64,000 bases of DNA. Origin: Symsagittifera roscoffensis (lineage: Eukaryota; Xenacoelomorpha; Acoela; Convolutidae). The position numbers and the translations under genes were made by a program. The stretch spans positions 3,696,580 to 3,760,579 of the forward strand of contig NC_087063.1 of assembly GCF_963678635.1 (NCBI RefSeq), in the 5' to 3' direction. The notes under the pieces were generated by a model. That model did not search any database and was not told where the DNA came from. It worked only from the letters and a program-made list of their open reading frames with translations. Below are positions 52,028-63,406 of this stretch, piece after piece. The first letter of the stretch is position 1; each line of letters starts with the position of its first letter.

Positions 52028-52379
52028 CAATAAACAAGTATATGCATTGTCCCAAGAGTGGCCTCTGCGTCAGTGTATTGTTGAATACTCTTGATATACC
52101 TATAACAATCCAGAGGGGAAGGAAATTGGGATACGCTCTTCCTGTGAAAACTCGATATGAAATGACTGAAAATGTAAAAGAAAATGAAGTTTTTGATTGC
52201 GCGAATCATAGAGATAAGATTTGTATTTTGAGAAGATTGAAGAAAAGAAAATATACATCAGGTCTTGTGAAATCGCTTAAGTCAGAGACAGACGATGGAC
52301 TTTCGAGCTGTTCGAATTTTCCGGAAGACCAACACTAGAGGAAGTAGAAGCGGATAAATCGGTTTTACCAGAGATAGAG

Positions 52380-53240
52380 CACTTGGGGGGTAAGGTGACG
52401 GACGAACAGCTTGAAGCCATCAAGGACGTACTAGATCGAAACGAGGACGCTTTTTCGAAACATAAGGCAGACATTGGATGTGGTAACTTCGCTGAGCATG
52501 AAATAGAGCTTGAGGAGTCGGCGGTACCAGATAGGGAGTGGGCGAGGCGTATGACTCCTAACATATCGGATGTTTGTAGAAAAGAAAAAGAAACCGTACT
52601 AGAGTATGATATGAAATAACCAACCAAATCACCGTGGGCGTGTGAAGTAGTGATAGCTAAGAAGAAAGGCGACCAACTAAGGTTTTGTTGTAACTTCACC
52701 GTCACGGTGAAGTATGCCTATATCATACCTAGGATTGATCAGAGCCTCTCGGAATTAGGGGATGCAAAATTTTTTACAACTCTTGATTTAGGATCGGCTT
52801 TTTGGCCGGTCCCACTGAGGAAGCAGGACAGGGACAAAACAGGGTTTGCTTGTGAGCTGGGAATGTTTTAATGGAAAAGGATGCCCTTTGGCCTTTGTAA
52901 TGCCACGGCTACGTTTCAACGATTGATCGATTGATGGCACGCGCGTTGACAAGTGTAACGAAGAAATATGGCAACCTGGTGATGTGCTACGTGGTAATAG
53001 CGACACCTACTATAGAGCACAATATCGAGCGAATAGATGAGGTGTTCGCTTGCATGAAAAGAGCCGGACTAAAACGCAAGCCATCGAAGTGCGAGATACT
53101 CAAGGACTCAATTAAATACCTGGGGAGGAATGGTGGATAAACATGGCATCAGACCAGACCCAGACGCAGTAGAAGCAATGCTGACTTGGAAATCACCAAA
53201 AACGGAGCATCAACTGATGAGCTTCTTGGGTTTTGCGAAC
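52380..53240 (+). pseudogene. pol (RT): Reverse transcriptase, copy B, broken
   Basis: Same blocks as copy A. TAA in YDMK*PTKSPWA (near 52,617) and TAA in LGMF*WKRMPFGL (near 52,869) occur at the same codons as in copy A, as does the frameshift at GATTGATCGATTGATGG. The catalytic block is shortened (CYVVIATPTIEHN) so both catalytic Asp are lost. One extra base near 53,130 shifts the frame. Non-functional. Confidence 0.85.
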
Positions 53241-53840
53241 TATTACAGGGAATTCATTAAGGGCTATGCGGACAAAGTGTACCCGATGCAACAACTCATG
53301 AGGCACAAAGGCAAGAAATTCACGTGGACCAACGCATCAGAAGAGTCATTCCAAAGAATAAAAAAAGGAGTTGTGTGAAGCACCTTGCTAGGTATGCCAA
53401 CGGAAAAAGGGATGTACGTGCTGGATACGGATGCGTCGGTGATAGCGGTCTCGGGCATACTCCATCAAGAGCAGGAATGGAACGGGAAGACAGCCTTGAG
53501 ACCGATAGCATACGGGAGCAAAGTCTTGAGTGATACAGAAATGAAGTACGGCGCACCCAAGGCAGAAATGTTTGCGGTTGTCACCTTTGTAGAGAAATAC
53601 AGGGCGTACCTAGGTAGTGAACGATTCAAGTTACGGGTCGACAATAGAGCACTCAGCTGGTTAAAAACGTACTCAATGGATCAGAGCTACATTGGGAGAT
53701 GGATAGCTCGCTTGGATGGCTACAATATGATCATTGAACACAGAACAAGGGACAAACATCAAAATGCCGATAGCTTGAGTAAGAAGACGGAATTCTACGA
53801 AAGACAGGAACAAAGGGAGGCGGACAAGCCAGAAATCAAA
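53217..53840 (+). pseudogene. pol (RH): RT connection and RNase H, copy B
   Basis: Reads MSFLGFANYYREFIKGYADK, then a frame change near 53,375, then YVLDTDASVIAVSGILHQEQ, MFAVVTFVEKYRAYLGSERF, LRVDNRALSWLKTY and EHRTRDKHQNADSLSK, all in one frame from 53,385. RNase H is thus open here while it is split in copy A. Confidence 0.8.
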
Positions 53841-53844
53841 GATG

Positions 53845-54538
53845 GCTTCTCTTTTATGGACAAAGAAACGTACGACAGCCTTCCATTCACGAGGTGGCTC
53901 GACAAGTCAGGTAAGCCAATAGAGGATCATTCCGAATTGCCAGAGGAGCGTCCAGAGAGAACGATCTTGAAGAAGAGCAGAGGGATGCCAATGGAAGTAA
54001 TGCTCAAGTCAAAATAGTGAGGGAAACACTAAAGGCAAAAGGCTACGATCTCAATCAAGTAGAGGTGGGAAGTACGAAGATAAGTGGGGACCTCAGGGGA
54101 TTACTTGAGAATCTAGCAGATGATAAACCCGTTGTCCGGACCAATGATAAAGACGAACCAGAAGTCTCAATACTGAGAAGAGATGAGGCAGCGTATGGCG
54201 AGGACTCGTTGAAAGATAAGCAACTCGATGACAAGGATGTCGTGCAGTCACTAGTAGAGAAGATCCCGGAAGAGATATTAAGGCGGAACATGGATTGAAA
54301 GAAGAAAGTGACATTTAGGGAGGAGGCCGAACACCTTGGACTGAGTCAAGAGTCCGGGGAGTGGCCCACATCAGAAGAAGATGCTGAAGAAGAGAAATTG
54401 TCCCGGGAGTCCGATGAATGGGATGAAGACTCAGAGAAGTGCAGCAATGACCAGGATAGTCTATGCATGATATTGGCAGAAGAGAAAATGAGGCACCGCG
54501 ACAGGGAACTACAAACTGACCCTTCCTCAATAACGTAA
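53845..54538 (+). pseudogene. Acidic linker, copy B
   Basis: Counterpart of 49747-50420, in three pieces separated by a TAG after AQVKIV-type sequence near 54,017 and a TGA near 54,298. It reads through the point where copy A ends and continues (SSIT) to 54,538 ahead of integrase. Confidence 0.65.
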
Positions 54539-54646
54539 AATTTGGATCAGCAAGAGGTGTGCGGAGGTAAAGAACTTGAGAAAATTGCAGTATCAAAGAA
54601 ATCGTTCAGGTAGCTATCCTGCAATTCAAATGTCAGAACAAACCTG

Positions 54647-56191
54647 GTGCCTGATGATGACAGGAAGGTCTTGAGAAGGATAGTTTGCGTCAAACTGAAG
54701 GACGACATCTACAGTCACGGAGAAATGAATGGTCAGATAATGGCATTGAAGGAACACGTCAAGGCGAGATACAGGCTGTCAGATCTGATACGAGCCCAGA
54801 AGAATGACAAGATGACGAGCAACCTCTCCAAGTGGATCCAGACCGGAGTCAAAGAGAAAGGGGATCTGAAGAAAGACAGTTACAAGATCTTGAGCCAGTT
54901 CTACAAGGAGAGAAAAGATTTACTCTATCACACAGCTGATGGTGTGGTAGTTTGTAGAAGAAAAGATGAGGAGAAGATACTACACAAGCATAACCTCATC
55001 ATAATACCACAGCAGTACCAGACGGAAGTGTTATTCAGATCGCACAACCAAATGGGATATCAGGGGATAGACAAGGTACAACAAAGAATACTACACAGGT
55101 TTGATTGGCCAGGGTTAAAAAGGCTTGCGAGAGGTGGGTGAACGAATGCCTGGCGTGTTTACAAGTGAAAGATCCAAGAAAAATGAAGTTCCCACTCAAG
55201 TCCGTAAAGAGCTCGGAGTTTAACGAAGTCGTGCAGATAGACCATCAGAAGATCTGCATGACAGACTCGGGATATAATCAAATACTGGTCATAATAGACA
55301 ACTTTACGAAGTTTACAGAAGCGGTGCCCTGTCAAACAGCCTCAGCGGAGGAGACTTGTGACCATTTGATAACACATTGGATATCACGATATGGTTGTCT
55401 AATGACATTCCAGTCGGACAACGGGAAAGCCTTCGTTGGGGACCTAACAAAAGAGTTGATGAGGAGATCGCACATTGCTCAAGCACACTCAACTACTTAC
55501 CATCCTCAGGCTAACGGACTAGTCGAGAGACAAAGAGAACACTGGTGAACATGCTCAAGGTGTATTGCTCGAGATACATGACAGACTGGGATAAGTATCT
55601 GCCACAACACACTCGACAATAGGAATCAGTACCTTCATGATGTTGACAGGCAGGGAAAGAGCGGTGCCCCTAACATTCTTTTACCCAGAATACGAAGGGA
55701 AAAAGACGTCGCCTCAAGCTTATGTGAAAGAAGCGGTCAAGAGACAACAGGAACTAAATGAATTCTGCAGGAGGAACACGGCGCAAGCACAAATGAGGCC
55801 GCGGAAGAATAACGATGAGAAGATACTTCAAGCAAAACCGTATGCAGTGGGACAATATGTCTGGGTGTTCCAGAATATCGTACCTCAGAAGGGGACGAAA
55901 AAACTACTAAAGAAATGGCGAGGACCGTTCATGATAACGGAGGTACATCAACAGGGACGGTTCTACCGCTTGAGTACAGGGCGTGCAGCGCACTATGAAA
56001 ATCTGAAACCTCATGTCCCATCTCCGGAAGACTGGTGTGTACCGCAGAATATGGAAGGACTCGAGTACTTATTTGTAGCATGGATGATAATGAGCATGGA
56101 TGATAATGAGAAGATAGATGCGGACTCAGATGCGGGATCCTTTGCGGAGGAAGATTGGAAAGATCCAGAGCAGAATGAGGTGCCAAAGTGA
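54647..56191 (+). pseudogene. pol (IN): Integrase of the + strand gypsy element, broken
   Basis: Three open pieces. First (54647-55141): spacer, then zinc-binding region (FRSHNQMGYQG, where the usual second His is Tyr) leading to ECLACLQ. Second (55105-55548): core with Asp (VQIDHQK), Asp (FQSDNGKAF) and Glu (NGLVERQ), so the DDE triad is present; the frame breaks right after Glu. Third (55637-56191): C-terminal part with KKWRGPFMITEV, a GPY/F-like module, and an acidic tail. It occurs once, downstream of both pol copies. Confidence 0.85.
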
Positions 56192-56348
56192 ACGGAACCA
56201 GACTTGCCGAGGACAGCAGGAACAAGGAATGACAATCGCAAGCGGACAGGCATGAGATACAACAGGTACGGGGATGACTTCTTGATTGACAAGATACAAC
56301 CTGATGAGATAGGCGAAGAGTTAGTGAGTGTGGGCAAGAAACGGAGAA

Positions 56349-56714
56349 ACACGTGGTCTTTGCAGAAACGGAGATAACGGTACACCTACACAAGAAGTAC
56401 TACTTGAGTATCACCTGAGCTTCGAGCGGGCATGGAGGTCTCGAATGGGTGAAAGGGCGGCACGAGTTAGGTAAAAGGGGGCGCGAAGCTGGTAGACGGA
56501 TTTTAATGTAATTTGCATGACAATTAAACCTTAGAGAGTTAATGATGCTAAAACATGAAATGAATCTGCATGCTGTAAAAATCACTAATTGAATTATTTT
56601 AGCAAGTAATTGGTGGGATAATGTTTTAAGCACAATAATGGAGGGGTTTACGCTAGGCACAGAACATCTCAGTCTAAAAACTGGGTTTTATTTTCAGATT
56701 GATTTGCAAAATTG
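56349..56714 (+). repeat. Direct repeat (366 bp), copy 1
   Basis: Matches 57454-57817. It begins ACACGTGGTCTTTGCAGAAA, contains the last codons of a macro-like ORF (HKKYYLSIT stop), then non-coding sequence and a splice-acceptor-like GGTTTTATTTTCAG before ATTGATTTGCAAAATTG. Here the upstream half of the ORF is absent: pol sequence joins directly. Confidence 0.8.
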
Positions 56715-56779
56715 GAGGCAGAATGGAGGCGTGACCTCAAGATCAAGGGAGATGAAGAGCAAATATCCAGCAGGTCAAC

Positions 56780-57523
56780 GTGTCAGCGGAAAAACATGTG
56801 AAAACGAAAGACCCACTATTCGGTTGGATAGCAACCGACCGGCCACTTGAGGTACCACCAGATAATTTAGACTCAGCATCATCGACGGGGACGTCGATAA
56901 AAATTTTTGTCCGGGGAATGGGAGTAGGATTTACCCACACCGAATATTTGGTGATAAAGAAGCTCAGGAAAGTGAGAGAGACCAACGGGTTGGAATTAGA
57001 TCAGGAGGAGGCTGAGCCTACCATAGAGCAAAATTTCAAGACAAAATTTGAAATACCCAATGAATGTTCAGAGAACATCCTGATCACGGACAGCAACTTC
57101 ATCTTGTCAAACAGGACAAGCGCGATCTGCATAACGCCAATAATGAGCTTCAAGTCGAGACTAGAGACAGAGTTCAAAAGAGAATATCAGAACGTGGAGT
57201 TTCTATTTAGGCAGAGGCCGGGGCTGGGAGGAATGGCTGCGCTTCCTCCCTCAGTTTCACAAATTCCGGGCAAATACCTGTGCTTTTTGGTAACGAGGGT
57301 CAATGAAAAGAACACGATAGACCCCGAACACGTGATGTTGGCACTAACGAGGCTGAGGGACATCATGGTCGAAAGAGAGATAATGGAGGTCTCGATGCGG
57401 GTCTATGACCCAAACAGGGGCAAGTTGAACCCTAGGGAATTGTACGCCATCCTACACGTGGTCTTTGCAGAAACGGAGATAACGGTACACCTACACAAGA
57501 AGTACTACTTGAGTATCGCCTGA
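56780..57523 (+). CDS. Macro-domain-like ORF, 247 aa
   Basis: Intact frame with no stop. The second half reads like a macro (ADP-ribose binding) domain: NRTSAICITPIMSFKSRL, then RQRPGLGGMAALPP, GKYLCFLVTRVNEKN, LTRLRDIMVEREIMEVSMRV and HVVFAETEITVHLHKKYYLS. This resembles the family's order of 'GI..F', 'G.V', 'Y.L.TK' and 'S.P.IG.G' blocks, but the Gly-rich loop after VSM reads YDPNRGKLN, so ligand binding is uncertain. It stands on the same strand just after integrase and before further element-like ORFs. An unrelated domain is possible. Confidence 0.5.
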   Translation: MSAEKHVKTKDPLFGWIATDRPLEVPPDNLDSASSTGTSIKIFVRGMGVGFTHTEYLVIKKLRKVRETNGLELDQEEAEPTIEQNFKTKFEIPNECSENILITDSNFILSNRTSAICITPIMSFKSRLETEFKREYQNVEFLFRQRPGLGGMAALPPSVSQIPGKYLCFLVTRVNEKNTIDPEHVMLALTRLRDIMVEREIMEVSMRVYDPNRGKLNPRELYAILHVVFAETEITVHLHKKYYLSIA

Positions 57524-57817
57524 GCTTCGAGCGGACATGGAGGTCTCGAGTTGGGTTAAAGGGGGCACGAGTTAGGTACAAGGGGGCGCGAAGCAGGTAG
57601 ACGGATTTTAATGTAATTGGCATGACAATTAAATCTTAGAGAGTTAATGATGCTAAAACCTGAAATAAATCTGCATGCTGTTAAAATCACTAATTGAATT
57701 ATTATTTTAGCAAGTAATTGGTGGGATAATGTTTAAAACACAATAATGAGGGGGATTAGGTTAGGCACGGAACGGTCTAAGAACTGGGTTTTATTTTCAG
57801 ATTGATTTGCAAAATTG
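57454..57817 (+). repeat. Direct repeat (364 bp), copy 2
   Basis: Second copy of 56349-56714. It includes the true 3' end of the macro-like ORF (stop at 57523), the shared non-coding stretch and the acceptor-like TTTTATTTTCAG (57791-57800). Confidence 0.8.
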
Positions 57818-57990
57818 AGTTGACGACCAAGTCACGCTCATTTGAAGAGAGAAAGAAGATCTTGAGCAAGTTCTTTATTAGCAGCATCAAAGAGAAACAT
57901 TTCTCAAGCATCAAGTGGGAAAGGTATTTCTCAAGTTTAACTGCTAAGGTATTTCTCAAGTTGGTTGACGCGTGAGATCATCTAAAGATA

Positions 57991-59092
57991 GTGACGATGG
58001 CGGATCGCTCCTGGAAGTCTATGCTCGCAGCGCTCAAGAGGCCTACACTCGACGAAATGTATAAACGCTTGAGGGATCTCGACTATACCCAAGTCGATGA
58101 GAGGTTGGCGGTGATATTGAACGCCATCCTACAGTTAGAGGCGCAGGGTGAATGTAGGGAATCAGCGACAGAAGCCGTCTTGATGGTTGGCTACACTTCG
58201 GAGGGGATATCCAATCAAGAGCAGACCCGATGGTTATCCTGGAACGTGGATAGAGACGTGAGGGGATTCGACTTGGCAAGAAACCCCGGCTTGAACAATA
58301 ACACGGAATATGGAGCGGGAGAGTTCCCACTCCCAACCAGACCGCCAGCGGGGTTCCCAGCCCAATCCACGAGCAGGCCACTGTCTATGATACAATCTCA
58401 GCAGACAGAGGAAGCGTACCCGGACCTCAGTAGTTTGAAGAGGGAACTAGAAAAGGCCCAGAGGGAATGAGACAAAGCGAATCTTGACAGGGATGGTGCG
58501 AAACTCGAGAGGGAGCAGGCAAACCTGGAAAGAGATCAGGCGATCCTCGAGAGGGATCAGGCGAGGCGTGATCTCAACATGATCAGAGCGGAGTACCAAC
58601 AGGAGCAGAAGGTATGCGAGAACGAGGCGAACTAAGAGCAGCTAAATTCGGAGATGGAGAAGATTCAGAGGAGACAACGAGATTTCGCGAGGCAGAAAGA
58701 AAAGAGGACGAGGACGACGGAACCAGCCGCCACAGGATCGAGACCAGAGTCACGAACGGAGGTGGATGAGGTTCCTCGGCCCAGTGGTCGATTCAATTTA
58801 GACCGAGCAGCCCAGGAGCACATGAATGAGGGGCTAGAAGTGTGGATACCACCCGAGCCGGTGCCCTCCGTGCACAGTCTAGACACGCAACCAATACGGC
58901 CATTGATGGAGGTCACACTCCCATGATATACCCCAGTTCAACCCAAAGCAGTAGCCAAATCGGCTCGAGTTCATCACGTCTCAAGGAGCTACATGATAGG
59001 TTGCAGTCGAGGACTCGTGATGATTCAATACGAGAAGAGCGACCTCCCACCTGGAGGGACCATCCAGTCAGTAGTGTAATAATCGCGAATTA
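57991..59092 (+). pseudogene. Coiled-coil ORF (gag-like position), broken
   Basis: Starts MADRSWKSMLAALKRPTLDE (ATG near 57997). The first 150 codons contain an unknown helical domain (YKRLRDLDYTQVDERLAVIL), then a Glu/Arg/Gln coiled coil with heptad-like repeats (LEREQANLERDQAILERDQA), then a Pro/Ser-rich tail. In-frame stops TGA near 58,470 and TAA near 58,634, and a frame change near 58,920. Size and layout would fit a second structural protein of a retroelement, but no known domain is visible. Confidence 0.55.
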
Positions 59093-59317
59093 GAAGAAGA
59101 ACACATGGTGCATATCACAGGCACAACCGCATGGACTGGACAACGGCACAACGGGTAAGCAGGGATTGCTTCCATGACGCGGCCTGGGCTGAGTAATTCA
59201 CTCAGCCAAGAATACCAGAGGGTGCGGTTCACTTGATCATTCACTTGGGTACTGACACGAATCCAGTCACATTGGCAGGTTGGAGTTTTCAGTTTTTCTG
59301 GAGCTGCGACGCCGCAG
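59093..59317 (+). other. Degenerate stretch between coiled-coil and SGNH-like ORFs
   Basis: No frame stays open. This is where block I (GDS-type) of an SGNH hydrolase would be expected; I could not find a convincing one. Confidence 0.4.
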
Positions 59318-60232
59318 ATGTTGGCGTCCCTGGAGATGTTAGACATGGTGAAGATGTACACGGTCACTTTGATGATGGGGACCAATGACGTGTCCAGGGG
59401 AGAGTCAAGGAAGGTGATGAGGCTGCATGAGAAAATGAGTTGCATTCTTAAGAAGCTGAGAATGTATCTAGATCCCGCGATACTCACCATTTGTACTGTT
59501 CCGTACAACATGAAGGCTGACCAACACGCGAGAGAGATGAATGAGAAGGTGCGCAATATTAACGAAGTAATCAGACAGATTCAGCAAAGGAGCGTGCTCC
59601 CCGTGAGATTATTAGACGTGGCCGACATGATAGAACGCTCCCTTCTGGACAATGCGTCCTCGGATGGCATCGATTTTGATAGGCCCAGGGTCACAGAGTG
59701 GCTCAATGGTGTCTTCCAGAGGCACATAAACTTGCTAGAGTCGGACATGCTGGAAACGGACCAGTTTACCTTTGGTCTACCCCTATCTAGCCGTCTGGGA
59801 GCGAGAGTAGACTCGAGAGACAGCTCAAGGAGCAGCCGGACCAGACAACTGGGATCCACACCGATGGAAGGCGAGGAGGCAGAGTCATCCACGCCCCAAA
59901 GTTCGGTGGTGTCTTCAGTGGTGGTGGTGGACAACAAGAAGGTGGAGAGACCGGCAGAGACGAGCAAAACACGATATCTGGAGAGGGTAAAAGAGTTGGA
60001 TCTGGAGGTTTTGGAATGCAGGCAGGAATTGGCAGAGGTCCTGGGACTCAAGAACATGTCATACGAGGACTTGAGTCGACACCACTGTGTGGATTGGTTG
60101 AAAGCCCACGAGGCACATTTTTCAAGAGCAAGGACAATGGAGACAGCAGACTTAACTGGGATCCCGCTGAAGTCGATAATGGGACCTGTCAAATATAGGC
60201 CTTTCAAGCAGTTGGGAGACGAGGACTCATAG
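59318..60232 (+). pseudogene. SGNH-hydrolase-like ORF, 304 aa
   Basis: Reads VTLMMGTNDVSRGESRKVMR, which fits block III (GxND) of SGNH/GDSL esterases. It is followed by a helical region and LLDVADMIERSLLDNASSDG-IDFDRPRVTEWLNGVF, which fits block V. The catalytic His of block V (DGxxH-like) is replaced: the codon reads GAT (Asp). Block I with the nucleophilic Ser is not found upstream. After about residue 155 the protein is Ser/Arg-rich and then helical (ELDLEVLECRQELAEVLG). Esterase domains occur in some retroelement ORFs (for example CR1 ORF1). Probably inactive here. Confidence 0.5.
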
Positions 60233-62680
60233 TGGAACCTCCCAAGCATCGAACGAGCATAGCCCGAATCAGGGTGGCAACTCCCGCACAGTTGAGAGTG
60301 GTAGAGAAGCTGCTTGAGCCGAAAGATATGGGGCTCCCAGATGCCGCATATGAGAGTTCAAAGCTAGCCGATGATCCGAGATATGGTAAACCCTGTGGAA
60401 GCTCACAGTTGGCCAAGACGTTGGCAGTGTATGATCGATCGGATCCAGGAGCAGCAAGGGTGATCATCGTGGCGGGTTCAGATTTCGAGGGGACGTCCCC
60501 GAAGCTATTTTGGCCAGAAACCTTTGTGTATTTGCTGCCTGGTGCGGAATTGAATCAGATGCTGACCCTGGTGGTGGCGATCAAGACTGAGACGCCTTGA
60601 GAGCCGGAATTACCGCTATTTGCAGGATTGAACGACCACTTGCATGCGGCAGGGCTTGTGGAGCACCTGAAAGGCGAGGCACCAACGCCCAAGAAGATCT
60701 GGGAAGCAATCCAGACATTGTTCGCCGCGATGAAAGAGGTGCAAGAATCTGTGATTTCTCGGTTTGGATCCAAGACTAGAGTGGCATTTGCGACATCCCC
60801 GGGCTACGCGAGTATGCCGCCTGCCTTGCAGTTTGTGTAAGCTATGTCGATCCTGATAGCGGAAGGGAACGCGTGGCAGATACTGATGGCAGCCCCCAAT
60901 CGCGGGCTGGAGCCGACAAACTTGAGACTTCTTAAGTTGGAATTGGCAGCGGCATGGGCAGATGTGTATCATGCCTTAAGAGGATTCTGCGAATTGGCGA
61001 ACATTCTCATTGTACTGGATGAGGTTCTCTGTCTTGAAATTTCGAATCTCGCTCGGCAATTGAAATTCGATCCAGAGATAAGGGACAATCACCCGATAAT
61101 AGGCCACTTGACAGCCAGCCTGTGGTTTCAAAGCATAGATCTGACGATCACGAGTTCCACCAGCAAGGCGAGGGGACCGAGTAATGAAAGGAAAAACGTG
61201 ACTGCGGCCGAAAAACAGTTGGACTCGATAGGGTACCGTCTAACGCAAGAAAGAGGTAGGTGGCCGTTTCTGACCCCAAGGCTTGAGAATGCCACGGGCA
61301 AGACGCGGGAGAGTGCCCACTTCTCATCAAGCAGATATGGGAGTTTCTTGAGGGGTTGCTAGAAGTGGCAGAATGCAGAGAAATGACGGTGGGAAGATTT
61401 GTCACAGCGGCAAATGAAGTCACCGTTGGGGGGTTCTGGAGGGAACATGCGATGGGCGAACTGAAAACTAGAAAGAATCACAAAATCTTGAGACTCTTGA
61501 GCCCTTGTTGGGAGAAGAGGTACATGACCAGAGTGTTCTATGCGAAGGATGCCATCTTCGATGCGTTCGTGCAGGAATTATTGAACATGCCCATAAATCT
61601 CTATCTGGCCCTGTACTTGGTCTACCCCAGGTCTCTGTTCAACATGGGTCCGGCCTACATGTTCAGTAGGGGTGTAGAAACACTCCGAATTGATGGATAC
61701 TTAACGCCAGTGCTTTTGACCGACGGGGAACTGATGGCGTTTCATCGACTGATGAAGTATGGGGAAACCCTGTCGATGGGGAAGGATCACCCAAGCGCAG
61801 AAACTTACTCGTACATGTGCACTGCTCGGCTGAAGACGTTGCTGGTGGAGTATCTCTTGATGCAAAATCGATACCTGACAGGCGAAGAAAGGAATCCCAA
61901 GACGAAAGAAGAGTTGAAGGAGGCGAATGGAGGTATGCCTCTGTTGACTGATCTGTGTTTGGCCATGAGATCTGACCCACTAGGGATGATCAGGGGGCTT
62001 GGTGAGGTCGTGACCTGCATCTATGGGCCAGCATTAACATACGCCTTTCCTGATCCGCTTGTGGCGGCATACCAGAAATCAGTGGTGCACGTGAGCTTGA
62101 TAAGTGTTCTAGATGGGACAGCGCTGAACTGGTGCAGGTAGGAAGAACTGAGGGCACGGATGAGCGACACGGTACTCTTCGGGAAAATGAAGGACCCATA
62201 ATTGATGGTGTTCAATTTCCGGGGACAATTTCAGTGCAGAATGGGGGGGGGGAAACGTGAGGGTCCCATTGAGGCCTACCCCAAGTTCTGGAATTTGAAT
62301 CCCCTAGCAGCGGACAAGCAAGAAATCTTGAGAATCCCGGCGCGGAAAGGGAGTTCTGAACTGGTGAAGAAGGAGTTGGAGATGATACGTGAGCGAGAAG
62401 TTTTGACACCACTGTGCCTGAGTTCCCGATAGTCAGAAGAATGAGCCTGGGGATGAATAGCCCGCTCGTGGTCCCATCCCTGCACGCAAGAGCCACTGTG
62501 GAGAAAGAGCAGAAGGAGTTCACGGACGGTTGGGATCGCTTGTTTATTGGATACTCAGCCGCGGTTTATTTCCACACGTGTGACATCAAGATAAACTCAT
62601 GGACGACACAAGCAAGAAAGATGAGAGGCTCAATGCCCCCCGAAGTTCGAGGTTCGGGATATCTTGAGGACGCTCGATAA
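60232..62680 (+). pseudogene. Long unknown ORF, about 800 codons, with several breaks
   Basis: One protein can be followed through consecutive open pieces: 60232-60600, 60601-60840 and 60844-61362 in one frame (stops TGA at 60598 and TAA at 60838), a frame change near 61,350, 61356-62141 and 62202-62432 in the next frame (stops TAG at 62139 and TAA near 62,200), and another change near 62,420 to 62680. Composition is that of a folded, mostly helical protein (LRLLKLELAAAWADVYHALR; PINLYLALYLVYPRSLFNMG). No domain is recognised. Its place after gag-pol and the SGNH-like ORF suggests an extra gene of a large retroelement; a host pseudogene is the alternative. Confidence 0.5.
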
Positions 62681-62722
62681 GGCTAAGCTGGAAAAAAGCT
62701 GCCGATTTGGGATGATGGAAGA

Positions 62723-63406
62723 ATGATCGTGGAGGAGGAACACATTGCTCTGAAAGATGAGATGAGGTTCGCCACGAGGAAATACCGTGCGCCCTACGGA
62801 CTGGAGCAGCTAGAAATGAAGCAAGAGGAAAAAGAGCTAGATGCGGCAGGCCCCTTATATGTAGCCCTCACGGAATACAAGAAGCTGGACCCGGCAACAC
62901 CCTCACCCCTATCGGTGGGCACCCCTGGAGAAAAAGGAAGCAATCCCGTGGAGAATAGGTTCAGAGATGCACTTGAGAAAGAACGAGCTGAGTCAGAGGA
63001 AGGGTAGCGTATGGATGATACCCTCAGTGAAGCGGGAGAAGAAATGGAGGTGGGGAATACGCCAGAGCAGAACCCAGCTGATAGGAATTTCACCAACACG
63101 ACCACACCACCCCTGGGGTCCCCTCGCAAAGATATGGAATTGCCTTTGACGAGTGAGACTCCCAACATGGGGATGAAGCTCTTGAGCGCTGAAGAAAGCA
63201 AGAGGAACGCTTTTGAAGGCAACAAATGGATGTTCCTGATCACTCTGGATGAGAAGGCGTGGCGAGAGTTCTTGAGCGAGTTTGACCAGAGAGTGAAGAG
63301 CGAGGCTACCCTGGAGGACTTCAAAGAAGTGTTGTGGAACACTGGTGAAGTTCGGGGAACCTTTCTTGATGAGTACCGGACAAAAAAGCGAGAGAGAAGC
63401 TATTGA
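62723..63406 (+). pseudogene. Acidic unknown ORF
   Basis: Two pieces in one frame separated by TAG (near 63,005): 62723-63007 and 63011-63406. Glu-rich (LEQLEMKQEEKELDAAGPLY; DDTLSEAGEEMEVGN), ending in a helical part (LDEKAWREFLSEFDQRVKSE). It may be the tail of the preceding protein. No domain recognised. Confidence 0.4.
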
